Shown here piece by piece: positions 54,452 through 63,098 of a stretch of DNA of 64,000 bases (position 1 is the first letter of the stretch; each line of letters starts with the position of its first letter). The stretch is from assembly GCA_902363455.1 (NCBI GenBank), contig CABJAC010000001.1, forward strand, positions 992,001 through 1,056,000. Reading direction: 5' to 3'. A program made the position numbers and the translations under genes. The notes under the pieces were generated by a model that was not told where the DNA came from, made no database searches, and was given only the letters and a program-made list of their open reading frames with translations. The DNA is from Caryophanales bacterium. Lineage in GTDB: Bacteria > Bacillota > Bacilli > Exiguobacteriales > Exiguobacteriaceae.

Positions 54452-55036
54452 ATGACAAAACAACATCAGTGGGATACGACTTGGCTTTTATTTGCTCGGA
54501 TGATGGCGGATCGACACTCAAAATGTGCTTCGAAGTCTGTCGCTTGTGTCATCGTCAAAGATGAAAAACCAATTTCAATCGGAATCAACGGAACACCTAG
54601 TCAACACGTGAACTGCAATGAAATTTATTTAAAACAAGACAGTGTTCTTTATAAAGCCGCAACAGAAGGAAAACTTCATGAGCAACCTGATGAACTGTCT
54701 GTATTACATAACGGTCAAGTGTTTCACCGATGTGATAATCAAGAAGAGCACCATGAATGGTCGAAACTGAACGAAATCCATGCTGAAATCAATGCGTTGG
54801 GAAAGCTTGCAGCAGACTCGACCAGCGCACGTCACGCGACGGCTTATGTTACGCACAGCCCATGTCATGCGTGTAGTTTAGCTTTAATTGCATCAAAAAT
54901 TGATCGTGTAGTCTATTCGACTGGTTATGAATATGGTGATGGATTAAAGCTGATGCGTCAAAGTGGGATTGAAGTGCTTCATCGTCCATTAACAGAAGAA
55001 TATTTTCTTGAAAGAATTTTCGATAAAGACTTGTAA
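54452..55036 (+). CDS. Deoxycytidylate/cytidine deaminase family protein
   Basis: The 194-residue zinc enzyme of the dCMP deaminase family has the catalytic NEIHAEINAL (HAE) and SPCHACSLAL (PCxxC) and an N-terminal HSKCASKSVACVIVKD strand. It would make dUMP from dCMP, the substrate of ThyA encoded at the window end. It carries a longer insert between strand 2 and HAE than short ComEB proteins. ATG 54452 is preferred: it matches family N-termini and the ribosome site if the upstream hairpin folds. ATG 54416, within the hairpin, would add 12 residues. Confidence 0.85.
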   Translation: MTKQHQWDTTWLLFARMMADRHSKCASKSVACVIVKDEKPISIGINGTPSQHVNCNEIYLKQDSVLYKAATEGKLHEQPDELSVLHNGQVFHRCDNQEEHHEWSKLNEIHAEINALGKLAADSTSARHATAYVTHSPCHACSLALIASKIDRVVYSTGYEYGDGLKLMRQSGIEVLHRPLTEEYFLERIFDKDL

Positions 55037-55100
55037 ACGCTTCCATCACATTGTATTATGAAATTAAGCATTGCCATGGTAATTATTCACTCTTCCATTC

Positions 55101-55134
55101 GGGATAACTTCAGACGAAGTTATCCCACTTTTTT
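55101..55134 (+). terminator. Intrinsic terminator after the deaminase gene
   Basis: A perfect 10-bp stem (55101-55110 with 55117-55126) is followed by CTTTTTTTT. Confidence 0.9.
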
Positions 55135-55146
55135 TTGAAAAATGAA

Positions 55147-55175
55147 TTGACATATTTCCAATATTCTGCAATGAT
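55147..55175 (+). promoter_or_regulatory. Putative sigma-A promoter of a small RNA
   Basis: A consensus TTGACA (55147-55152), 17 bases, AATGAT (55170-55175). No protein gene lies downstream on this strand before the terminator at 55257. Confidence 0.6.
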
Positions 55176-55181
55176 GTATAT

Positions 55182-55290
55182 AGAATATGACGAAGCGGAA
55201 TGCCGCATTTTCATTAGAATAATCCATCAAGGAGCTGGAATGCCAGGTCGTTGAAAAAAAGTCCTGACTCGCTTGAGTCGGGACTTTTTG
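55182..55290 (+). ncRNA. Candidate small RNA with two AATG-loop hairpins
   Basis: Between a consensus promoter and a strong terminator lie two hairpins with the same tetraloop: GCGG-AATG-CCGC (55195-55206) and CTGG-AATG-CCAG (55235-55246). The predicted transcript is about 110 bases. An AAGGAG followed by ATG and four codons (MPGR) is the only possible translated frame. The start position is inferred from the promoter. Confidence 0.5.
55257..55290. terminator. Bidirectional terminator of the small RNA and the convergent gene
   Basis: A 14-bp stem (55257-55270 with 55275-55288, one G-U) has A and T runs on both sides. Confidence 0.92.
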
Positions 55291-55302
55291 TTTTTTGTAT
55301 TA

Positions 55303-55785
55303 TCAGTGCAGAATGGCCCAAGAAGTTTGGAGGCGTTTGGCTCGAATGAGTACTTTTTGTGTAGTCGCGCCTGCTAATATGCCCATCAAACGTTGGCAGA
55401 GAATGTCTGGTTGTGTTTGATGAAGAAATAATTGTTGGATAAATCGGGAAAAGACGACATCATTGGTCGCAAGTTGCCGTTTTAATGTTGCGTGGGACAT
55501 CCGATCGATTTCATCAGCGTCGAAACCCGCTCCCGGATTAAATGATGATACAATTAAAAGCTTAACAGGGATAGCGTCAAGCGATAAACCAAGTGCTTCA
55601 ACTTGTCGACATGCTGAGACCATTTCTTGATAAATGAGTTGATGTAATAAACAAGGGTCCTTAAGAGCGAACGGATCATAAACGCTGACAGCTTGACGAA
55701 GTTGTTCACGTGTCACGATAGATGGTTCTGACTCTAGTTCTGAAGTTTGCACCGTATCATAACAGGTCGATAATGAAAAAATCAT
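55303..55785 (-). CDS. Hypothetical 160-residue protein
   Basis: I do not recognise this protein. It is 160 residues, mostly helical, cytoplasmic and without membrane segments, with a proline-containing middle (LSLDAIPVKLLIVSSFNPGAGFD) and a basic end (QKVLIRAKRLQTSWAILH). AAGGAGG precedes the ATG at ideal spacing, and a terminator follows, so it is very likely expressed. It is transcribed divergently from the YhaM-like gene. Confidence 0.72.
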   Translation of the reverse strand: MIFSLSTCYDTVQTSELESEPSIVTREQLRQAVSVYDPFALKDPCLLHQLIYQEMVSACRQVEALGLSLDAIPVKLLIVSSFNPGAGFDADEIDRMSHATLKRQLATNDVVFSRFIQQLFLHQTQPDILCQRLMGILAGATTQKVLIRAKRLQTSWAILH

Positions 55786-55932
55786 CCGGTAGTCCTCCTT
55801 ATCATGGTAAATTTGTCTTCTCTTGTCATTTTAAATCATAAATGAAGCGCTTACAATGGATGTTTTAGCATATGCAGAAATAGAGAAGATTTGTTATCAT
55901 GAAAGGCGGAGTAAATGAGAGGGGTGTTGACG

Positions 55933-57123
55933 ATGATTCGATTATTTAAAGCCATTCCCGAGCTAGAGATGCCGGTTTACAGCGGAGAAGACTATCGACT
56001 CGAAGGAACGGAGGCGAAGACGGGATTCCTGATTTCCAATCATGTTCCTGGTGAACAGGTGGAAGAAACGTTACTCGTGGCATCAGCTGAAATTAAAACA
56101 AGCCAGACAGGTCGTGAATGGTTACAATTTACCTTCAACTCTCCGAGTGGTGCGTGTAAAGGAAAACAATGGTTGAATCAAGGAACGGCTGAAGAGGCAA
56201 TGCGTCCCTATCTTGAAACAGGCATCGTTCATGTGTTTGCCAAAGTGGAAGAGTACCCGGTTGATTCAGGAAATAAATCATTGACGGTCCAGCGTGTTAA
56301 AGCCGTTCATGATCAATCTGGAACGACATTTTTACCACAAATGCCAATCGGCGAAACCGCAAGCGACTATCGGGATCAACTGATTGGGCTGATTGAAAAG
56401 ATGGAGACGCCGCTCCGACAAGTAGCGCACCGCGTGTTGTCCTCGTATTGGGAAGATTTCTCGACTCGTCCGGCGGCGTTATATCATCACCATGCCTATA
56501 TCGGCGGACTATTGAAGCACACGGCGTGCATGATGACGATTGGTTTTGGAATCTGTCAATCAGAACGTCCGGACTTAACACTCTTAAAATGTATTCAAGA
56601 GGCTGAGGCCGATCATAAAAATGATTTGTTTCACGCCAGTGACCGGGAAATACGACAATTTGCCTGGGATGACAGTTTTGATGCGTTGTATCAATCTGCG
56701 CGTTCGATTGCGTTGTTAAACGACCGGCCGCACCAGGATGAATTATTATTGGGCATTTTGTTGCACGATATTGGGAAAATCTTTGAATATACTCATTTGG
56801 GGGCGAGCGACGATCGTTTCTCTCGTTTGGTTCAAGCAGAAGCGGCAGATGAAAAACTGTCTGGTATTGCCTTAGATCCGAACGGTGTTCTGGTTGGACA
56901 TATGCCTTACGGATGTTTTGTCCTGGAACAAGCGTTACAAAAGGAAGCCGTCCGACTGCCGGTTGATCAGTACCACCGGTTGATGCATATGATTTTATCC
57001 CATCATGGGAAAAAAGAGTGGGGATCCAGCGTTACCCCTCAGACAACAGACGCCTGGTATTTACACGCCATCGACTTACTCGATGCGCGAAAAGAAAAAT
57101 GGCGGCAGTCTCAGTCAACATAA
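55933..57123 (+). CDS. YhaM-like HD-domain 3'-5' exoribonuclease
   Basis: The 396-residue protein has an N-terminal OB fold (residues about 45-125) and a C-terminal HD hydrolase domain with YHHHAYIGGLLKHT (184-197), LLHDIGK (276-282), GHM (322-324) and ILSHHGKKEWGS (354-365). This order matches YhaM, which trims single-stranded nucleic acid. The usual length is about 315; the extra 60-80 residues lie mainly at 205-265 and 288-312. ATG at 55933 follows GAGAGGGGTG; ATG at 55915 after GGCGGAG is an alternative that adds six residues. Confidence 0.82.
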   Translation: MIRLFKAIPELEMPVYSGEDYRLEGTEAKTGFLISNHVPGEQVEETLLVASAEIKTSQTGREWLQFTFNSPSGACKGKQWLNQGTAEEAMRPYLETGIVHVFAKVEEYPVDSGNKSLTVQRVKAVHDQSGTTFLPQMPIGETASDYRDQLIGLIEKMETPLRQVAHRVLSSYWEDFSTRPAALYHHHAYIGGLLKHTACMMTIGFGICQSERPDLTLLKCIQEAEADHKNDLFHASDREIRQFAWDDSFDALYQSARSIALLNDRPHQDELLLGILLHDIGKIFEYTHLGASDDRFSRLVQAEAADEKLSGIALDPNGVLVGHMPYGCFVLEQALQKEAVRLPVDQYHRLMHMILSHHGKKEWGSSVTPQTTDAWYLHAIDLLDARKEKWRQSQST

Positions 57124-57134
57124 GGAGTGAACAC

Positions 57135-58094
57135 ATGTCAGCACGTATTCAAACGACCCTCGTCACCGGTTTTTTAGGGGCGGGAAAAACAACATTGTTA
57201 AACCGGATTGTGGCGAATCCGATTGAAAAAGTGGCGTTACTCGTCAACGAAGTGGGTGCGGTCAACATCGACGAAGCGCTGATTGAGCGAAGTGACGAGG
57301 AAGTCATCGAATTGACGAACGGATGTATCTGTTGTTCCATTCGAGGTGATTTGCGGGATGCTTTACTGCGAATTGCTAAAAAAAGACGCGAAGGTGAGAT
57401 GGCATTTGATCGTTTAATCGTCGAAACGACAGGAATTGCAGATCCGGGTCCTATCTTACAGACATTTTACTTTGAACCGGCAGTGGAACAGCAATATCAA
57501 GTATCGAGTGTCGTGACGGTCGTGGACGCCTATCAACTGGAACGACAATTGACGTTTGAAGAAAACGTCCGGCAAATCGGCTTTGCGGACACCTTGTTGT
57601 TAAACAAAACGGATTTGATTTCGGCGGACGAGGTTGCGATTGCAGCGAAACGTTTATCCGAACTGAATCCAACGGCACTGATTCTGCCGACCATCGATTC
57701 TGACACGCCGATCCAGCATTTATTCGAAACCTTTCATTTTCCGAAGCAGGAAGAAGAACGGTTGGCACGACAAACAGACGGTCTGCAGAAAGTAGCAGAG
57801 TCCTTTACAGCGTTGACGATTACAGAACAAGTTCCGCTGCACCGGCAACGCTTTGGCGCCGTTCTTCGAGAAATCCTCGAAGCATACGCGGAAGACTTAT
57901 ATCGTTATAAAGGAATCCTTCATTTTTCGGATACGAATCGGAAAATTATTTTGCAGGGAACAGGCATGATTTATGGAACAGCAACGCGTGGTGAATTTGA
58001 AGAACCCAAACAAACAACGTTAGTCTTCATTGGGAAAAATTTGGATGAACAAGCGATTCGAAAAGGTGTAAAGGCGGCGAGAGAACATGGTTGA
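57135..58094 (+). CDS. CobW/COG0523-family GTPase
   Basis: The 319-residue protein has Walker A GFLGAGKTTLLN, the metal-binding CICC in NGCICCSIRGDL, ETTGIADP, and NKTDL, then a CobW C-terminal domain. The family delivers or guards metals such as zinc. ATG at 57135 follows AAGGAGTGA; the frame upstream lies in the previous gene. No Zur-type operator is visible nearby, so the metal is not known. It overlaps the RNase H gene by 8 bases. Confidence 0.9.
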   Translation: MSARIQTTLVTGFLGAGKTTLLNRIVANPIEKVALLVNEVGAVNIDEALIERSDEEVIELTNGCICCSIRGDLRDALLRIAKKRREGEMAFDRLIVETTGIADPGPILQTFYFEPAVEQQYQVSSVVTVVDAYQLERQLTFEENVRQIGFADTLLLNKTDLISADEVAIAAKRLSELNPTALILPTIDSDTPIQHLFETFHFPKQEEERLARQTDGLQKVAESFTALTITEQVPLHRQRFGAVLREILEAYAEDLYRYKGILHFSDTNRKIILQGTGMIYGTATRGEFEEPKQTTLVFIGKNLDEQAIRKGVKAAREHG

Positions 58095-58482
58095 ACTATA
58101 TTTTGACGGAGCAGTCCGTCCCTCGAATGATGATGCAGCAGTCGGGATTTTTTGCAAAAATTCCGAAGGTCAAGTCATTGAACGAACGTTTAGAATCACG
58201 GCCGAGAATAATCACGAAGCCGAATTTCAGGCATTTTTAAAAGCGGTGGAACTGGCAGAAGAACTGTTGGAGCAAGGAGAGAGTGTGTTTTCTTTCCGTA
58301 CGGATTCAGAAGCTGTTTCTTTGGCTGTCGAACGCGAATTTGCCAAAAATAAACGGATTCAAATTTACTTTGATCCGGCATTTGAACGTTTTGTCCGTTT
58401 ACCGCTTGCCTTCGTCAAGTGGATTCCACGGTCAGAAAATAAAGCCGATCGTGTGGCAAAAGAAGCATTAAATGAATATTGA
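58087..58482 (+). CDS. RNase H-like protein (RNase HI family)
   Basis: The 131-residue protein has the RNase HI fold with all four acidic positions: Asp7 in LYFDGAVR, the Glu in NNHEAEFQAF, the Asp in FRTDSEAV, and Asp in NKADRVAKEA. It lacks the basic protrusion of E. coli RNase HI, as in YpdQ/YpeP-type proteins of Gram-positives. It would cut RNA in RNA:DNA hybrids. The start overlaps the CobW gene. Confidence 0.87.
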   Translation: MVELYFDGAVRPSNDDAAVGIFCKNSEGQVIERTFRITAENNHEAEFQAFLKAVELAEELLEQGESVFSFRTDSEAVSLAVEREFAKNKRIQIYFDPAFERFVRLPLAFVKWIPRSENKADRVAKEALNEY

Positions 58483-58491
58483 TCTCAATAG

Positions 58492-58607
58492 AAAGAGGCT
58501 GGGACATAACTAGCTGACTTTTAAAGAAAATAAGGGATTGCCATCGTCACGATGCGCAATCCCTTATTTTTTTCATCTATAAAGCTGAGTTATGTCCCAG
58601 CCTCTTT
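58492..58607. repeat. Nested inverted repeat with GAGGCTGGGACATAAC arms
   Basis: A perfect 19-base inverted repeat (58492-58510 with 58589-58607) encloses a second hairpin (58529-58541 with 58556-58568, inner CATCG/CGATG) followed by a T run, which acts as a terminator. The arm sequence GAGGCTGGGACATAAC recurs in intergenic regions of many Firmicutes. The right arm runs into the convergent gene and encodes its last residues KEAGT and stop. Confidence 0.85.
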
Positions 58608-59915
58608 TGGTGAGGACGTCTCTTCGACAGGTTCTTCCTGTCGTTCGATTAAAATTTGATCAATCCGTCGACCGTCCAAGTCAACGACTTCAAAGCGATA
58701 GCCGTTACTTATGACATGACTTCCGCGGACTGGAAATTCGCCCAGTAGAAATAAGACGAGTCCCGCAACTGTATGATAGCTATTTTTTTCTTCACCCGGT
58801 AAGTCCGTTTTGATGCCGAGGACACGCTTTAAGTCGTCGATATGCAATAGTCCGTCGGCCAAATAGGAACCATCCGTCCGTTGCACGAGTTCCGGCTCCT
58901 CTTCCATGGTCGAGATTTCACCGACGAATGCTTCGAGAATATCAAACAAGGTAATCATTCCTAAAAATCCACCGTACTCATCCAGTACAAAAGCAATCGA
59001 GACAGTTTCCTTGCGCATCCGTTCGAGCAAGACAGTTGCTTGTAATTGTTTCGGAACAATGAGCGGTGTGTGGATCAACGATTCAATGGCAGCAATTGGT
59101 TGATCGGCAGCTAAAATTTCTTTTGCATCGATGTACCCGACAAAATGATCCAAATCACCGTGACCGACGGGAAGATTCCGGTGTTTTGCGCTGCGTAAAT
59201 CAGCTAGAATCTGTTCCGGTGAATCAGTCAGATCAATCCATTCTGTCACTGTGCGCGGCTCCATTAATTCGTACGCTAGCTGATCATGAAAGGCGAATAC
59301 ACGCGAAACTTGTTCCGCTTCTGATGTTGCGAAGGTTCCTTCCTTTGTCCCACGGATCAATAATTGTTTCACCTCATCTTCCGTCTCGTCTTTCGTTTGA
59401 AGACGATCGAGTCCGATCATCCGAAAGATGACACTCGTTGATTTACTTAAAATGAAGATGAACGGTTTTAAGACACTTGAGAATAACCGCATGGGTTGGG
59501 CCAAAGCCATCGTGACACGTTCCGGACTGACGAGAGCAATTCGTTTTGGGACCAGTTCACCAACGACAAGTGATAAATAGGTAATGATCGTGACGACCAC
59601 GATATAGCCGAGCGTGCTGGCATAAGGAGCAAGCCATTCAAAACCGGATAGCCAGTTGATCAAGGGGGCGGATAAAGCAGCGCCGCCAAACGCTCCGTTG
59701 ATGATACCAATCAACGTGATGCCGACTTGTACAGTCGACAGCAGATCCGTCGGACGTTCCAAAAAGTCCAGTGCGACTTGTGCTGACTTTTTTCCTGCAT
59801 CGGCATGTTGTTGTAGTTTGGATTTCTTTGAAGATAATAAGGCGAGTTCTGTCATCGCAAAGACGCCATTCGCTAAAATCAACAGCAGGACAATCGTTAA
59901 ATTTATCAACCACAT
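58590..59915 (-). CDS. CNNM/CBS-domain membrane protein (hemolysin-C/CorC family)
   Basis: The 441-residue protein has an N-terminal DUF21/CNNM domain with about four membrane helices (residues 1-190), two CBS domains (about 205-325), and a C-terminal CorC/HlyC domain (about 340-425). Such proteins are linked to magnesium or other cation export. ATG at 59915 or TTG at 59918 follows AAGGAGTG; the extra 20 upstream residues are rejected. The last five residues and stop come from the inverted repeat at 58,589-58,607. Confidence 0.9.
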   Translation of the reverse strand: MWLINLTIVLLLILANGVFAMTELALLSSKKSKLQQHADAGKKSAQVALDFLERPTDLLSTVQVGITLIGIINGAFGGAALSAPLINWLSGFEWLAPYASTLGYIVVVTIITYLSLVVGELVPKRIALVSPERVTMALAQPMRLFSSVLKPFIFILSKSTSVIFRMIGLDRLQTKDETEDEVKQLLIRGTKEGTFATSEAEQVSRVFAFHDQLAYELMEPRTVTEWIDLTDSPEQILADLRSAKHRNLPVGHGDLDHFVGYIDAKEILAADQPIAAIESLIHTPLIVPKQLQATVLLERMRKETVSIAFVLDEYGGFLGMITLFDILEAFVGEISTMEEEPELVQRTDGSYLADGLLHIDDLKRVLGIKTDLPGEEKNSYHTVAGLVLFLLGEFPVRGSHVISNGYRFEVVDLDGRRIDQILIERQEEPVEETSSPKEAGT

Positions 59916-60031
59916 CAAGCATTCACTCCTTTTCGATAACAAACTATTCCCCAAACTCGCCTCTATCATTCCCATTCGCGGTGGTTTCCGTTAAACTATT
60001 AAGGTATCAATAGATAAAGGGGGAAATGATC

Positions 60032-61426
60032 ATGGAATATCGTTTAGAACGTGACACGATGGGGGAAATTCGTGTCCCAGAAGCACAGGAATGGGGAGCT
60101 CAGACACAACGGAGCTTAGAAAACTTTAAAATTGGAACAGAAAAGATGCCGATCGAAATTATTCAGGCATTTGCTGTTCTGAAAAAAGGGGCAGCTTTAG
60201 CCAATCGTGATTTAGGTGTTTTGGACCAAGAGAAAGCTGAAGTGATTGCTGAAGTATGTGATGAGATCATCGCCGGGAAGTTTGATGGTGAGTTTCCATT
60301 GGTTGTTTGGCAAACCGGGTCCGGTACTCAGTCAAACATGAACGTCAATGAAGTCGTCGCACGGGTCGCGACACGGAAACTTGCCGAACGGGGAAGTGAG
60401 CAAGTCATCCATCCGAATGACGACGTTAACAAATCGCAAAGTTCAAATGATACATATCCGACCGCGATGCATATCGCAGCAAAAACGATTGTCATCGATC
60501 AACTGTTACCGGCCATCGATGCTATCCATGCGACACTTGACGAAAAGGCAAAAGCTTTCTCAGATATTGTCAAGATTGGTCGGACCCACTTGCAGGACGC
60601 GACACCAATCACATTGGGGCAGGAAATCAGTGGATGGGTCCGGATGTTGCAATTATCGAAGAAGATGATTGAGTTGACGTTAGAGCCGCTGACGGAACTT
60701 GCCATCGGTGGAACAGCTGTCGGAACCGGCATCAATGCCCATCCGGAATTCGGAGACCGGGCAGCTGAAAAAATGAGTGAAGAGACCGGAAAATCGTTTG
60801 TCAGTGCAGAGAATAAGTTTCATGCCCTGACGAGCCACGATCAACTTGTCTTTTCCCACGGGGCGATCAAGGCGCTGGCTATGGATGCGATGAAAATCGC
60901 TAACGATGTCCGCTGGTTGGCATCAGGTCCTCGTGCTGGAATTGGCGAAATTACGATTCCAGAAAATGAACCGGGAAGTTCAATCATGCCTGGAAAAGTC
61001 AACCCGACACAAAGTGAGGCGCTGACGATGGTTGCCGCTCAAGTTCTTGGGAATGACGCAACGATTGGTTTTGCAGCAAGTCAAGGAAACTTTGAACTGA
61101 ACGTCTTCAAGCCGGTCATTATGTACAACTACATTCAGTCGGTTCGTCTGCTGACTGACGCGTTGCATTCATTCAATGACCATTGTGCCATCGGGATTGA
61201 GCCGGAACGGACGGTCATTGCCGAGAACGTCGAACGCTCGTTGATGCTCGTCACCGCATTGAACCCGCACATCGGTTATGAAAATGCAGCTCGGATTGCT
61301 AAAGCTGCCCATAAAGAGGGTACTACTTTAAAAGAGGCAGCGCTTGCGACCGGATTATTGACAGAAGAGCAATACGATCAATGGATTGTTCCGGCAGATA
61401 TGGTGAGTCCAAATCTAAAAGCATAA
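60032..61426 (+). CDS. fumC: Fumarate hydratase, class II
   Basis: The 464-residue homotetrameric, iron-free enzyme interconverts fumarate and malate in the TCA cycle. It has [29 protein letters not shown] with the catalytic histidine, and the signature [13 protein letters not shown] near residue 314. ATG at 60032 follows AAAGGGGGA at seven bases; ATG at 60026 is too close to that site. Confidence 0.97.
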   Translation: MEYRLERDTMGEIRVPEAQEWGAQTQRSLENFKIGTEKMPIEIIQAFAVLKKGAALANRDLGVLDQEKAEVIAEVCDEIIAGKFDGEFPLVVWQTGSGTQSNMNVNEVVARVATRKLAERGSEQVIHPNDDVNKSQSSNDTYPTAMHIAAKTIVIDQLLPAIDAIHATLDEKAKAFSDIVKIGRTHLQDATPITLGQEISGWVRMLQLSKKMIELTLEPLTELAIGGTAVGTGINAHPEFGDRAAEKMSEETGKSFVSAENKFHALTSHDQLVFSHGAIKALAMDAMKIANDVRWLASGPRAGIGEITIPENEPGSSIMPGKVNPTQSEALTMVAAQVLGNDATIGFAASQGNFELNVFKPVIMYNYIQSVRLLTDALHSFNDHCAIGIEPERTVIAENVERSLMLVTALNPHIGYENAARIAKAAHKEGTTLKEAALATGLLTEEQYDQWIVPADMVSPNLKA

Positions 61427-61428
61427 TC

Positions 61429-61460
61429 GAAAGCGAGGGGGTTCCCTCGTTTTCTTTTCA
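61429..61460 (+). terminator. Intrinsic terminator after fumC
   Basis: An 11-bp stem (61429-61439 with 61444-61454, one G-U) is followed by TTTTCTTTTC-type T-rich sequence. Confidence 0.8.
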
Positions 61461-61504
61461 GTCGAAAGGGTGCTTTCGGCTGTATAGAAAGAGAGGGAAG
61501 ACTT

Positions 61505-63025
61505 GTGGAAACGAAGCAAAAGCGGATTGAAAAACAAATCGAACAAACGATTTTAATGGTTGAGCGGCTACTTCGAATGGAGTCTGTTCCCAAATCAGAA
61601 CTTGTCGTGTTTTCCCAATGGTTGAAGCGTTTCAGTGGTCAAGATCAAGCAGATTTTTTTGAACGTCAAGCAGCTCGATGGATTGAAGAACTGGATGATG
61701 TAGTCGAAGAAGTGACACATGAGCAACTTCAGACGCTGCTTGCACCTGTCATTGACCATCTTTCAGAGCGGGGACGAAAAAAAGTTGTTCGAAAAGAAAT
61801 GATTTTATCCGTCACGAAACGTTTTTTAGAGAACGTTCAATGGAAAAAAGCACTTGAGAATGCTCGGTATATGACTCGTTTTTTTGGTTCGATTGAGGAT
61901 ACACTTGAAGTCGGATATGATTTGCACGTGGATGCCATATTAGTGGACTATGAAATTGTTCGGACGACAGATGATGCTTTATTACTCAAACTAATCAAAA
62001 AAGTCGAAGGCTCATTTATTCCGCTAATCATCATCGGACCGTCCGACGCGTCTGTCCGTCAACTCTGTTATGCCTTAGGCGCAGATGATTATTGGGACGA
62101 GACCGTTCAAATCGAAGAACGGCAAATTCGCCTTAAACGTTTGCTTCGGAAATTACGTACCGTTTCTTCAACAATTTTGGTGGACGAGTTAACAGGAGCC
62201 TTCAATCGTAAATATCTTCAAAATGCATACCGGCGCCGGACGTCACGTCTTGAACGGGATAATCAGTTATTTGCCTTAGCTATCTTTGATTTGGACCATT
62301 TTAAACGGATCAATGACTTACATGGTCATCCGACAGGAGACTTGGTCTTGGCAGAATTGGCCGTTTTGGCGAAGCAAGCCATCCGTCAAGAGGATGAACT
62401 AATCCGATTTGGTGGAGAAGAGTTTATGTTATTGTTTAGCGCGGATCATCCTGAACATGCAACGGAAATGATGGAAAAAGTCCGGGCTAGAATCGAACGG
62501 CATACATTTCCAAACGGATTGAAAATAACCGTATCGATTGGTTTGACAATCATTGATCATCCGACATTGGATGTAGAAGAAATGACTTCAGAAGCGGACG
62601 AAGCACTTTATCAGGCGAAACGAAACGGCAGGAACCAAGTAGTTGTCTATTCTGTTTCGGCAGCGAAAGAAAAAATCGAGGCATTGATCAAAATTGAAGC
62701 AAAGTCTTATCAGCAACTAATACCGCTGTCCTTACCAGATCATTCCAAGTATCAGTTTCGAGTGGTTCCTTATGAGGAAAAAAAACAAGCTCCGCTTCAA
62801 TTGTGTGTCTTACCGTTGCAACAATTAGCAGCAGATAATTTTAAATTGCTAGAGGAATGGAAACAGTCCCGGGAAGGGATGATTGAAGCGATTGCGATAG
62901 CTCCGGAAGAAAATCAATTACTGGGGCAAGTATTAGAACGTGGTGTCACGGATTATTGTCTGTCACCACTTGACCGTGATCAGTTAGAAGAACAAATTCG
63001 TGAATGGATTATCCGCTTACCATAA
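61505..63025 (+). CDS. Diguanylate cyclase with receiver-like domains
   Basis: The 506-residue soluble protein has a helical N-terminus (about 1-110), a receiver-like domain (about 117-215, with ILVDYEI at the phosphoacceptor strand), a GGDEF domain with active GGEEF at 303-307 and the inhibitory site RxxD (RQED, 294-297), and a C-terminal segment (about 390-506) that may be a second degenerate receiver. It should make cyclic di-GMP and be feedback inhibited. GTG at 61505 follows AGAGAGGGA. The PilZ protein at the window start is a possible effector. Confidence 0.9.
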   Translation: METKQKRIEKQIEQTILMVERLLRMESVPKSELVVFSQWLKRFSGQDQADFFERQAARWIEELDDVVEEVTHEQLQTLLAPVIDHLSERGRKKVVRKEMILSVTKRFLENVQWKKALENARYMTRFFGSIEDTLEVGYDLHVDAILVDYEIVRTTDDALLLKLIKKVEGSFIPLIIIGPSDASVRQLCYALGADDYWDETVQIEERQIRLKRLLRKLRTVSSTILVDELTGAFNRKYLQNAYRRRTSRLERDNQLFALAIFDLDHFKRINDLHGHPTGDLVLAELAVLAKQAIRQEDELIRFGGEEFMLLFSADHPEHATEMMEKVRARIERHTFPNGLKITVSIGLTIIDHPTLDVEEMTSEADEALYQAKRNGRNQVVVYSVSAAKEKIEALIKIEAKSYQQLIPLSLPDHSKYQFRVVPYEEKKQAPLQLCVLPLQQLAADNFKLLEEWKQSREGMIEAIAIAPEENQLLGQVLERGVTDYCLSPLDRDQLEEQIREWIIRLP

Positions 63026-63036
63026 CAGGACAAAAG

Positions 63037-63077
63037 AGAATCCGACTTCCACATGAGGGAAGCCGGATTCTTTTTTG
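63037..63077. terminator. Bidirectional terminator between the cyclase gene and dfrA
   Basis: A 14-bp stem (63037-63050 with 63058-63071, one mismatch) is followed by a T run; on the other strand an A/T pattern also fits. Confidence 0.85.
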
Positions 63078-63098
63078 TTCGAACATCTGTAAATACAG

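Noticed and set aside
55848..55860. cre-like palindrome TGAAGCGCTTACA between the divergent genes
   Set aside because: One base is missing from the operator core, so spacing is wrong for CcpA; not called.
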